Shown here piece by piece: positions 15,748 to 22,982 of a stretch of DNA of 64,000 nt. Below the pieces are notes generated by a model. That model worked only from the letters and a program-made list of their open reading frames with translations, was not told where the DNA came from and made no database searches. The stretch's first letter is position 1; every line of letters begins with the position of its first letter. The DNA is from an uncultured Eubacteriales bacterium (GTDB lineage Bacteria; Bacillota; Clostridia; Oscillospirales; Oscillospiraceae). The stretch lies in the NCBI GenBank assembly GCA_900320595.1, contig ONSW01000004.1, positions 1 through 64,000 of the forward strand, in the 5' to 3' direction. A program made the position numbers and the translations under genes.

Positions 15748-15898
15748 GAACACAGGGGACGGTTCCTTGTGTTCTGACAAAACACCCCAATAAGCACCAA
15801 GGCGTGAACACAGGGGACGGTTCCTTGTGTTCTGACAAAACACCCGAATAAGCACCACGGCGCGAGGAGCCAATCCACTCCCCGCGCCGTGAATTAAT
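15748..15898 (+). repeat. Two tandem REP units (58-bp period)
   Basis: Perfect REP cores at 15750-15773 and 15808-15831, each followed by the same tail (TCTGACAAAACACCC, then AATAAGCACCA). The second unit continues into a GGCGCGAGGAG...CTCCCCGCGCC hairpin (about 15859-15889). Confidence 0.9.
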
Positions 15899-15999
15899 AC
15901 AATCTCGCCTACTTCGACGATCACACCGTCACCACGGACGCGGACGGCAACCGGAGCGAAATCTGGTTCGACGCGCAGAAGCGCACGACCAAAACCGTA
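15898..15999 (+). pseudogene. Fragment of a YD/Rhs-repeat-like protein gene
   Basis: 34 open codons read YNLAYFDDHTVTTDADGN followed by RSEIWFDAQKRTTKTV. The DADGN and FDAQ.R pattern is like YD/Rhs repeats of large surface or toxin-delivery proteins. An in-frame TAA lies just upstream, and the reading frame runs into a REP copy at 16003. This is therefore a short non-functional scrap trapped between REP units. Identity is suggestive only because of length. Confidence 0.5.
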
Positions 16000-16002
16000 G
16001 GA

Positions 16003-16134
16003 ACACAGGGGACGGTTCCTTGTGTTCTGACAAAACACCCGAATAAGGACCAAGGCGCGAGGAGCCAATCCGCTCCCCGCGCCATATTTTTGCTTTTTCC
16101 CGCCCCGAACACAGAGAATCGCCCCTGTGTTCTG
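16003..16134 (+). repeat. Third full REP unit plus a terminal degenerate palindrome
   Basis: A perfect 24-bp core at 16003-16026 has the same tail and GC-rich hairpin (to 16083) as the unit at 15808. A variant palindrome at 16106-16134 keeps the ACACAG/CTGTGT ends but has a changed centre. Confidence 0.85.
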
Positions 16135-16153
16135 CACGCGCTTTATTTGTGCA

Positions 16154-16195
16154 AAGGCTAGAAACTAAAAACTAAAAACCAGAAACTAGAAACTA
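16154..16195 (-). repeat. Heptad array (TRGTTTY)x6 supplying the sigE stop codon
   Basis: On the minus strand: TAGTTTC, TAGTTTC, TGGTTTT, TAGTTTT, TAGTTTC, TAGCCTT. The first TAG (16195-16193) is the stop codon of sigE. Seven-base periodicity places TAG in each frame. Confidence 0.88.
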
Positions 16196-16915
16196 CACCT
16201 GCATCTGCCGCTGCATCTCGCGGCGCAGGCGCTCGATGATCTTTTTCTCGAGACGGCTGATGTAGCTCTGGGAGATGCCGAGCAGGTCGGCCACCTCCTT
16301 TTGCGTATACTCCCGACCGCAGCCGAGCCCGAAGCGCAGCGAGATGATCTCGCGCTCCCGGTCGCTCAGCGCGGCGACGGCGCGGCGCAGCATGGCCTTT
16401 TCCGCGTCGTCCTCGAGCGGGCGCGAGACCTCGTCGCCGTCGGTGCCGAGAATGTCCGAGAGCAGCAGCTCGTTGCCGTCCCAGTCGGTGTTGAGCGGCT
16501 CGTCAAAGCTCAGCTCGCTGCGCTGGGCGCCCCGCTTGCGCAGATACATCAAAATCTCGTTTTCGATGCAGCGCGAGGCATAGGTCGCAAGCTTGATGTT
16601 CTTCGCACTGTTGAAGGTGTTCACGGCCTTGATGAGACCGATCGTGCCGATCGAGATCAGATCCTCGATGTTCACGCCGGTGTTCTCAAAATGCTTGGAG
16701 ATGTAGACGACGAGACGCAGATTGTGCTCGATGAGCAGCGATCTCGCCGCTTCATCCCCCTCCTCGAGCGCGGCGAGAGCGGCGCTTTCTGCCTCCTTTT
16801 CCAGCGGCGGAGGCAGCACGTCGCTCCCGCCGATGTAAAAAACCGACGGCGGCTCGACGCCGAGGATGGAAAGAATGCTCTCCCGCAGGAAAGCAATTTG
16901 CGGTTTACATAACAT
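16193..16915 (-). CDS. sigE: RNA polymerase sporulation sigma factor SigE (pro-sigma-E)
   Basis: The early mother-cell sigma factor of sporulation, made as an inactive precursor and activated when SpoIIGA removes the N-terminal pro-sequence. The pro-region ends in the conserved [19 protein letters not shown]. Region 2 follows ([44 protein letters not shown]) and region 4 ends in [24 protein letters not shown]. At 240 aa it has family length. The start is ATG at 16915, with AAAGGAG 6 nt upstream; the TTG at 16936 would swallow that Shine-Dalgarno. A 215-bp palindromic element separates it from spoIIGA, and its stop codon is part of a heptad array. Confidence 0.95.
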   Translation of the reverse strand: MLCKPQIAFLRESILSILGVEPPSVFYIGGSDVLPPPLEKEAESAALAALEEGDEAARSLLIEHNLRLVVYISKHFENTGVNIEDLISIGTIGLIKAVNTFNSAKNIKLATYASRCIENEILMYLRKRGAQRSELSFDEPLNTDWDGNELLLSDILGTDGDEVSRPLEDDAEKAMLRRAVAALSDREREIISLRFGLGCGREYTQKEVADLLGISQSYISRLEKKIIERLRREMQRQMQV

Positions 16916-16955
16916 TAATGACTCCTTTAGAACCAATCGAGTAAAAACACTTCTC

Positions 16956-17170
16956 AGGCATGCGGAGAGGATATCGGCAAGAACGAATTGCGAGAGAATT
17001 TGTGTTCCGGCGATGACGCTTTTTTGCGGGAATACTTAAGTGAGCGTCCAAATCTATGATTTGGCGAACGCGAACTTATGCAAGCGTATTGTGTATTTCA
17101 AGAAAAAGCGGTGAAGCCGGTGCGCCAATTGTCCGCAAGGCGTCGAAGGTGATATCCTCTCCGTATGCCT
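16956..17170. mobile_element. 215-bp MITE-like palindromic element between spoIIGA and sigE
   Basis: Terminal inverted repeats of 20 bp (AGGCATRCGGAGAGGATATC, one mismatch) at 16956-16975 and 17151-17170. The interior also folds back in part: TTGCG and CCGGC blocks recur in both arms, and a CCAAATC-TAT-GATTTGG hairpin lies at 17048-17064. There is no coding frame and no obvious target duplication. The right end overlaps the spoIIGA stop codon. Confidence 0.75.
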
Positions 17171-17972
17171 AAATAATGGCGTCGAAGCCGTCGCCGGAGG
17201 CAGAGGGCGACAGCGCGACGAGAAGATCGTCTCTCTCCCGACCGCCGATGAAAAGCGCGTCCGGCCGGAAGGCTGCGAGAAAGCCCTTCGCGCCGACGGC
17301 CGTATAGGGTACGAGCCGCAGCCGCCCGTGTAAGCTCTCGAGCGCGTCGGCGCAGGAGAGCAGCTCGGCCGGATCGGACAGTTCCAGCAGCGCCTCGTAA
17401 GGCTTGAAGAGTTCCTTCACGGCGCGCGGCGCGGCGACCATCACGCGCTTTCCGCTGATCGGGTCGGAGAGTGCGTTGCCCGTGTCGCGCAGCGCGCGCA
17501 GCCGAACTGATCTCCCGCCAAAGCGCAGTTCGATCTCCAGGATCTCGCGCTCGCGCCGCTTTCCGCTCTCACGAAGGAAGAGGGAAAAGGCGGCCCAGAA
17601 CAGAAAAAAGCTCAGCCCCAGCAGCGGCAGCGACGCTTCGAGTGCGCCGCCGTTTGCGAGCGAGAGCGCCCACACGCCCCCGCCCAGTGCGGCGGAGAGC
17701 GCGAAAAAGGCCGCGCAGAGGCGGGAAAACGCCCGCTCGCCGTAAAAGGCGGCGAGACACATCGCCGCCGCGCAGAGCAGCTTGCCTTTCGCCGAGACGA
17801 AGACTCCGCCCCTCGCCGCCGCGGCGACGGCCCACAGCGCGCCGAAGAGCGCGGCGAGCGCATAGCGCGGCCTTTTCAGCGGCGCGCCGCAAAAGCGCGC
17901 GGCGAGCAGACAGATGAGATAATCGGCGCAGAAATTTATCGCAAAGCAGACGTCGACCCAAACGATCTTCAT
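17169..17972 (-). CDS. spoIIGA: Sigma-E processing peptidase SpoIIGA
   Basis: A membrane aspartic protease at the sporulation septum that activates pro-sigma-E in the mother cell. The N-terminal half (to about residue 140) is a string of hydrophobic helices beginning with the family-like MKIVWVDVCFAINFCADYL. The C-terminal half has the protease motif RDTGNALSDPISGKRV (catalytic Asp in DTG) near residue 160. At 267 aa it is slightly shorter than the classic enzyme. No Shine-Dalgarno is seen before the ATG at 17972. A promoter-like pair ends just upstream, so the mRNA may be leaderless. The stop codon is made by the end of the MITE-like element. Confidence 0.93.
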   Translation of the reverse strand: MKIVWVDVCFAINFCADYLICLLAARFCGAPLKRPRYALAALFGALWAVAAAARGGVFVSAKGKLLCAAAMCLAAFYGERAFSRLCAAFFALSAALGGGVWALSLANGGALEASLPLLGLSFFLFWAAFSLFLRESGKRREREILEIELRFGGRSVRLRALRDTGNALSDPISGKRVMVAAPRAVKELFKPYEALLELSDPAELLSCADALESLHGRLRLVPYTAVGAKGFLAAFRPDALFIGGRERDDLLVALSPSASGDGFDAII

Positions 17973-17978
17973 GGAAAG

Positions 17979-18012
17979 AGTATACGCCCGCGGCGCGGGC
18001 AGTTTTTGTCAT
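17979..18012 (-). promoter_or_regulatory. spoIIG-type promoter with 22-bp spacer
   Basis: On the minus strand ATGACA (18012-18007), 22-bp spacer and TATACT (17984-17979). A 22-bp spacer is the hallmark of the Spo0A-activated spoIIG promoter in Bacillus. A TTTGTC core, a partial 0A box, overlaps the -35 on the other strand. Confidence 0.5.
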
Positions 18013-18093
18013 TTGCGCTTTGCCGGGAGGCGGGGAGTTTTCGCGCCGCGGCGAGCCGGGACCCGAAAAGCCGACAGAAACCGAAATAGGGAA

Positions 18094-18122
18094 TTGTCAA
18101 AAGTGCGGCGCTGTGGTAAAAT
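18094..18122 (+). promoter_or_regulatory. SigA promoter (extended -10) of the EamA gene and probably the pyrH-polC run
   Basis: TTGTCA at 18094-18099, 17-bp spacer ending TGG, TAAAAT at 18117-18122. The leader is about 50 nt. Confidence 0.75.
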
Positions 18123-18177
18123 CAATTGGAATGGCAACGCGCGGCTTTGCCAAAGGAAAGAAGAGGAAACAGGAATT

Positions 18178-19089
18178 ATGTGGTTTACTTTCGCAATCAT
18201 CGCACTGCTCTGCTGGAGCGGCTCGGACCTGTTCTCCAAGATCGGCTGCCAGGACGCAAAGGACAAATACAGTCATCTGAAAATGGTCATGGCCGTGGGT
18301 CTCGTCATGGGACTGCACGCGGCTTATGAAGTCTTCTTCAACGGCGTTGAGATCAACGGCCAGATCCTTCTGACCTATCTGCCGGTCTCGATGCTCTATA
18401 TCCTCTCGATGGCGATCGGCTATCTCGGGCTGCGCTATATCGAGCTTTCGATCTCCTCCCCGATCTGCAACAGCTCCGGCGCGCTCGTCGCGGTGCTGAC
18501 GCTGATCACCGCCGGCATCAGCGAGGATCTGCCGCCCGTCGCGCTCGTCGCGGTGGCGCTCGTGTGCATCGGCGTGATCGCCCTCGGCTTTGTCGAGGCC
18601 AACGAGGACGAGGAGCTGAGAAGGGCGCGCCAGGACGCGTCCAATCACCACTACGCCAAAAGCTGGATCGCCCTCGCGATCCCCGTGATCTACTGTCTGC
18701 TCGACGCGCTGGGCACCTTTGCCGACAGTCTTGTGCTCGAGGTGCTCGACGAGGACAGCGCGAATGTCGCCTATGAGCTGACGTTCCTCATCGTCGGCAT
18801 CCTCTGTGCGATCTGGGTGCTCGGCGTCAAAAAGCAAAAGCTCATCGCCAGACAGGAAGCTCCCAAATATACCGGCGCGATCTTCGAGACGGCAGGCCAG
18901 TTCTTTTACATATACGCCCTCGCCGACAGCGAGCATGTGGCCTTTGCCGCGCCGATCATCTCGGCCTACTGTGTGGCAAGCGTCCTGTGGAGCCGCATCT
19001 TCTTAAAGGAGAAGCTCTCCGTCAAGCACTATCTTTCCATCGCGACCGTGGTTGCAGGTATTGTGATCCTGGGTATACTTGACATATAA
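18178..19089 (+). CDS. EamA/DMT-family transporter
   Basis: A drug/metabolite-transporter family membrane protein of about ten predicted helices arranged as two EamA halves (residues about 1-140 and 160-303), with a polar linker (EANEDEELRRARQDASNHH) between them. It begins MWFTFAIIALLCWSGSDLFS and ends in a hydrophobic helix (IATVVAGIVILGILDI). The start is ATG at 18178 with AGGA upstream; the longer open frame includes the promoter. It ends 15 bp before pyrH and may be co-transcribed with it. Substrate is unknown. Confidence 0.85.
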   Translation: MWFTFAIIALLCWSGSDLFSKIGCQDAKDKYSHLKMVMAVGLVMGLHAAYEVFFNGVEINGQILLTYLPVSMLYILSMAIGYLGLRYIELSISSPICNSSGALVAVLTLITAGISEDLPPVALVAVALVCIGVIALGFVEANEDEELRRARQDASNHHYAKSWIALAIPVIYCLLDALGTFADSLVLEVLDEDSANVAYELTFLIVGILCAIWVLGVKKQKLIARQEAPKYTGAIFETAGQFFYIYALADSEHVAFAAPIISAYCVASVLWSRIFLKEKLSVKHYLSIATVVAGIVILGILDI

Positions 19090-19104
19090 GGAGATTTTTT
19101 ATAA

Positions 19105-19815
19105 ATGGCTGTTGCATATAAGAGAGTTCTTATCAAGATCAGCGGCGAGGCGCTTGCCGCCGAGAAAAAAACGGGCTATGACTTTTCTTTTGTCACGACC
19201 GTTTGCGAGCAGGTCAAGCGCTGCGTAGAGCTTGGCGCCCAGGTCGGCATCGTGGTCGGCGGCGGCAACTTCTGGCGCGGCGTCAAGGACGGCGACGGCA
19301 AGATCGAGCGCGTCAGCGCCGACCGTATGGGCATGCTGGCCACGGCCATGAACGGCCTTGCCCTGGCCGACGTGTTTGCCCAGTGCGGCGTCAAGGCCAA
19401 GCTCCTTACCGCCGTGGACATCCAGGGCGTGGGCGAGCGCTATGACACCAAAAAGGCGATCGAGTATCTCGAGAGCGGCACGGTCGTGATCTTCGGCTGC
19501 GGCACGGGCATGCCCTTCTTCTCCACCGATACGGCGGCGGTGCTGCGTGCGGCGGAGATCCACGCCGATGCCATCCTGCTTGCCAAGAACATCGACGGCG
19601 TATACAGCGACGACCCGCGCAAAAATCCCGCGGCCGTGAAATACGACGAGATCAGCTACGGCGACGTGCTGGCCAAGCGTCTTGCGGTCATGGATTCGAC
19701 GGCGACGAGCCTTGCGATGGACAATTCCATCCCCGTCATCGTCTTCGCTCTGGCGGAGCCGGAAAACATCGTAAAGGTGCTTGCGGGCGAAAAGCTGGGC
19801 ACCCTGGTCAAGTAA
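19105..19815 (+). CDS. pyrH: UMP kinase
   Basis: Phosphorylates UMP to UDP with ATP in pyrimidine nucleotide synthesis; hexameric amino-acid-kinase fold, usually GTP-activated and UTP-inhibited. Visible motifs are KISGEAL at the N-terminus, GGGNFWRG (about 52-59), DRMGMLATAMN, GTGMPFFSTDTAA and the C-terminal DSTATSLAMDN. At 236 aa it has the usual length. AAGGAG precedes the ATG. It opens the conserved pyrH-frr-uppS block. Confidence 0.97.
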   Translation: MAVAYKRVLIKISGEALAAEKKTGYDFSFVTTVCEQVKRCVELGAQVGIVVGGGNFWRGVKDGDGKIERVSADRMGMLATAMNGLALADVFAQCGVKAKLLTAVDIQGVGERYDTKKAIEYLESGTVVIFGCGTGMPFFSTDTAAVLRAAEIHADAILLAKNIDGVYSDDPRKNPAAVKYDEISYGDVLAKRLAVMDSTATSLAMDNSIPVIVFALAEPENIVKVLAGEKLGTLVK

Positions 19816-19861
19816 GTAAAAAACATTTTAACCATAAATCTGAAAAAACGGAGGGTTCAAC

Positions 19862-20413
19862 ATGTCTGACTACAAAGAATTTGAAGACAAAATGAAAAAG
19901 ACCTGCGAAGCGCTGACCACCCAGTTCGCCACGATCCGCGCCGGCCGTGCCAACGCCGCCGTGCTCGACCAGATCACCGTGGACTACTACGGCTCTCCCA
20001 CGCCGATCAACCAGGTCGCGTCCATCGGCAGCCCCGATCCGCGCTCGTTGCTGATCCAGCCCTGGGACAATTCGATCCTCAAGGGCATCGAGAAGGCGAT
20101 CCTGGCCTCCGAGCTTGGCATCAACCCGCAGAACGACGGCCGCATGATCCGTCTCGTCTTCCCGCCGCTGACCGAGGAACGCCGCCGCGATCTCGTCAAG
20201 CAGACCAAGAAGTACGGCGAGGAGGCCAAGGTGGCCATCCGCAACATCCGCCGCGACGCGATCGACAAATTCAAGAAGCAGCAGAAGAACTCGGAGATCA
20301 CCGAGGACGACTATAAGATCGCGGAGAAGGATATCCAGAAGCTGACCGATGACTTCATCAAGGAGATCGACAAGATCACCGAACGCAAGGACAAGGAACT
20401 GACGGAGATCTGA
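19862..20413 (+). CDS. frr: Ribosome recycling factor
   Basis: Splits post-termination 70S ribosomes together with EF-G. The 183-aa protein has the full family pattern: TIRAGRANAAVLDQITVDYYGSPTPINQ near the start and the C-terminal LTEERRRDLVKQTKKYGEEAKVAIRNIRRDA. A GGAGG lies upstream of the ATG. Its stop shares one base with the uppS start (TGATG), so the two are translationally coupled. Confidence 0.97.
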   Translation: MSDYKEFEDKMKKTCEALTTQFATIRAGRANAAVLDQITVDYYGSPTPINQVASIGSPDPRSLLIQPWDNSILKGIEKAILASELGINPQNDGRMIRLVFPPLTEERRRDLVKQTKKYGEEAKVAIRNIRRDAIDKFKKQQKNSEITEDDYKIAEKDIQKLTDDFIKEIDKITERKDKELTEI

Positions 20414-21153
20414 TGGCTGCTAACAATAACGACAGGCCGGGGGGAGCGGAGAAGATCGCTCCTCCCCGCCATATTGCCATTATTCTCGACGGCAACGGCC
20501 GTTGGGCAAAGCGGCGCGGTCTGCCGCGCACGGCGGGGCACGCCGTGGGGTCGGAGAATTTCCGCAAGATCGCGACCTACTGTAAAAACATCGGCGTGGA
20601 GTATCTGACGGTCTACGCCTTTTCCACCGAGAACTGGAAGCGTCCGGCCGACGAGGTCAAGACCATTATGCGCCTTTTGAAGAAGTACTTGGGCGAGGCT
20701 ATCGACACGATGGAGCGCGACCACATCCGCATGAAGGTGCTCGGCAATGTCGAGGGGCTTCCCGAGGAGCTGCGCGAGCTCGTGAAAAAAACCGACGAGA
20801 TCTCCGCGCGCTATGAAGGCTTCCAGGCCAATATCTGTCTCAACTACGGCGGCAGGGACGAGATCGTCCGTGCCGCGATGCGCTATGCCGCGGACGTAAA
20901 GGACGGCAGGGCGCCGGAGGAGATCGACGAGAGCGCTTTCGGCGGCTATCTCTATTCCGCCGGCATCCCGGACCCGGAGCTGCTGATCCGGCCGGGCGGA
21001 GAAGTGCGCATCTCCAATTTCCTCCTCTGGCAGTGCGCTTACAGCGAATTTTATTTCACCGACGTCCTCTGGCCGGACTTTTCGACCGAGGAGCTTGACA
21101 AGGCCATCGCCGCCTATCAAAGCCGCGACCGCCGCTTCGGCAACGTGAAATGA
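20413..21153 (+). CDS. uppS: Isoprenyl transferase (undecaprenyl diphosphate synthase)
   Basis: A cis-prenyltransferase that builds undecaprenyl diphosphate, the lipid carrier for peptidoglycan and other envelope glycans. Motif I IILDGNGRWAKRRG (catalytic Asp at about 24) and the C-terminal LLIRPGGEVRISNFLLWQCAYSEFYF are present. At 246 aa it has normal length. It overlaps frr by 1 nt and the next gene by 4 nt (ATGA). Its product feeds the WecA/TagO-like enzyme and the PBP/SEDS machinery elsewhere in the window. Confidence 0.97.
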   Translation: MAANNNDRPGGAEKIAPPRHIAIILDGNGRWAKRRGLPRTAGHAVGSENFRKIATYCKNIGVEYLTVYAFSTENWKRPADEVKTIMRLLKKYLGEAIDTMERDHIRMKVLGNVEGLPEELRELVKKTDEISARYEGFQANICLNYGGRDEIVRAAMRYAADVKDGRAPEEIDESAFGGYLYSAGIPDPELLIRPGGEVRISNFLLWQCAYSEFYFTDVLWPDFSTEELDKAIAAYQSRDRRFGNVK

Positions 21154-21821
21154 CGGTACGGCAACGCCTTGAAGCTCTCGCGGACGAGAGCAACGCCGAT
21201 TTCCTCTCGCGCCTGCTGCCGGGCGTCGAGCCCGAGACGGTCCTCGGCGTGCGGATGCCGGCGCTCCGGGCGCTGGCAAAGGAGCTGAGAGGAACGGACG
21301 AGGCCGCGGCTTTTCTTGCCGCGCTGCCGCACCGTTATCTCGACGAGAATAATCTGCACGCGCTGCTGATCAACGAGCTTGCCGGCTATGAGGACGCGCT
21401 TGCCGCCCTCGACGCCTTCCTGCCGTATGTCGACAACTGGGCGACCTGCGACGCGCTGCGCCCCAAAGCGGTGAAGAAAAAGCTCGCGGACTTCCGCGGA
21501 CGCGTCGACGGCTATCTCGCCTCCGCCGCGCCGTACACCGTGCGCTTCGGCATCGAGATGCTGATGTGCCATTATCTGGACGCGGCCTTTTCCGCAAAGC
21601 AGAACGAGCAGGTCGCTTCGATCCGCTCGGAGCAGTATTACATCCGAATGATGCAGGCCTGGTATTTTGCCACCGCGCTTGCAAAGCAGTGGGATGCGAC
21701 GATCCCGTTTCTTGAGCAGCGCCGTCTCGAGCCCTGGACGCACACCAAAACGATCCGGAAGGCGATCGAGAGCTATCGCATCAGCGATGAGAAAAAAGCG
21801 TATTTGCGTACGCTGAAATAA
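21150..21821 (+). CDS. AlkD-like DNA alkylation repair protein
   Basis: A HEAT-like-repeat DNA glycosylase-related protein of the AlkC/AlkD superfamily, which removes alkylated bases in characterised members. Recognisable blocks are VLGVRMPALRALAKEL near residue 32, PYVDNWATCDALRPKAVKK near 95 and the C-terminal PWTHTKTIRKAIES. At 223 aa it fits. It is embedded by a 4-nt ATGA overlap with uppS and lies 15 bp before dxr, so it is translated with the isoprenoid genes. That place is usually taken by cdsA. Activity is inferred from family only. Confidence 0.85.
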   Translation: MTVRQRLEALADESNADFLSRLLPGVEPETVLGVRMPALRALAKELRGTDEAAAFLAALPHRYLDENNLHALLINELAGYEDALAALDAFLPYVDNWATCDALRPKAVKKKLADFRGRVDGYLASAAPYTVRFGIEMLMCHYLDAAFSAKQNEQVASIRSEQYYIRMMQAWYFATALAKQWDATIPFLEQRRLEPWTHTKTIRKAIESYRISDEKKAYLRTLK

Positions 21822-21836
21822 AAAGAGGTCAAAACA

Positions 21837-22982
21837 ATGACAAAAGCGATTTCCATCCTCGGCTGCACCGGCTCGATCGGCCGGCAGACCGCCGCTGTGG
21901 CGGAGCATCTGGGCCTTCGCGTCGCCGCGCTCAGCGCGCAACGGAAGATCGACCTGCTCGAGGAGCAGACAAGAAAATTCCGCCCCTCCTTCGTCGCGGT
22001 CTATGACGAGGAGGCGGCCAAGCGTTTTAAGATAGCCGTCGCGGATCTGGACGTGCGCGTGGGCATGGGGCTCGAAGGACTGATCGAGGCCGCGTCGCTC
22101 GAAGAAAGCGACTGCGTCGTTACCGCCGTTTCCGGCGCGATCGGGCTCAAGCCGACGCTCGAGGCGATCGCACGCAAAAAGCGCATCGCCCTTGCCAACA
22201 AGGAGACGCTGGTCTGCGCCGGCCGTCTCGTCATGGCGGCGGCAAAGGACTGCGGCGCCGAGATCGTGCCCGTCGACAGCGAGCACTCCGCCATCTTCCA
22301 GTGCCTGATGGGACGGGAGAAGGGCGAGTTGAAAAAGATCCTGCTCACCGGCTCGGGCGGCCCGTTCCGCGGCAGACCGCGCGCGGAGCTCGAGAACGTC
22401 ACGCCCGCCCAGGCGGTCAGCCATCCGAACTGGAGCATGGGCGCGAAGATCTCGGTCGACAGCGCGACAATGATGAACAAAGGGCTCGAGTTCATCGAGG
22501 CCATGCACCTCTTCTCCGTCACGCCCGACGACATCCAGGTGGTAATCCACCCCCAGAGCATCATACATTCTATGGTGGAGCTCGTCGACGGCACGGTCAT
22601 CGCGCAGCTCGGCGTGGCCGACATGGGGCTGCCGATCCAGCTGGCGCTGACCTATCCGCAGCGATGTGAGAGCATGTTCGAGCACCTCGATTTCTACCAT
22701 CTGAAGGACCTGAGCTTTGAGGCGCCGGACTATGAAAAGACGCCGTGCCTGAAGCTCGCGATGGACTGCGCCCGCGCCGGCGGCATCGCCCCGTGCGTGA
22801 TGAGCGCGGCCAACGAGGTGGCCGTGCATATGTTCCTGCGCGGCTCTCTCGGCTATAACCGGATCTACGACGCGGCGGCCGCCGCGGTCGACCATTTCGG
22901 GAACGTCAAGGACCCGGATCTCGAAACCATCCTTGCGGCAGACAAGGCCGCGCGTGACTTTGTAACGGAGAATTTTTCTTAA
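21837..22982 (+). CDS. dxr: 1-deoxy-D-xylulose 5-phosphate reductoisomerase
   Basis: Converts DXP to MEP with NADPH, the committed step of the MEP isoprenoid pathway. The N-terminal Rossmann motif is GCTGSIGRQT. LANKETLVCAG (about 120) and the metal/substrate block VPVDSEHSAIFQCL are clear, as is SGGPFRGRPR. At 381 aa it has normal length. The stop is directly followed by the rseP ATG. With uppS and ispG it makes the cluster an isoprenoid supply operon. Confidence 0.97.
   Translation: MTKAISILGCTGSIGRQTAAVAEHLGLRVAALSAQRKIDLLEEQTRKFRPSFVAVYDEEAAKRFKIAVADLDVRVGMGLEGLIEAASLEESDCVVTAVSGAIGLKPTLEAIARKKRIALANKETLVCAGRLVMAAAKDCGAEIVPVDSEHSAIFQCLMGREKGELKKILLTGSGGPFRGRPRAELENVTPAQAVSHPNWSMGAKISVDSATMMNKGLEFIEAMHLFSVTPDDIQVVIHPQSIIHSMVELVDGTVIAQLGVADMGLPIQLALTYPQRCESMFEHLDFYHLKDLSFEAPDYEKTPCLKLAMDCARAGGIAPCVMSAANEVAVHMFLRGSLGYNRIYDAAAAAVDHFGNVKDPDLETILAADKAARDFVTENFS

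Noticed and set aside
15748..16083. CRISPR array
   Set aside because: The repeats are near-identical including the stretches between them, the number is small, and there are no cas genes. They are REP units beside a RAYT gene.
15703..16137. Proteins with repeated TQGTVPC or NTRNRPLC phrases
   Set aside because: These are only translations of the REP sequence in open frames.
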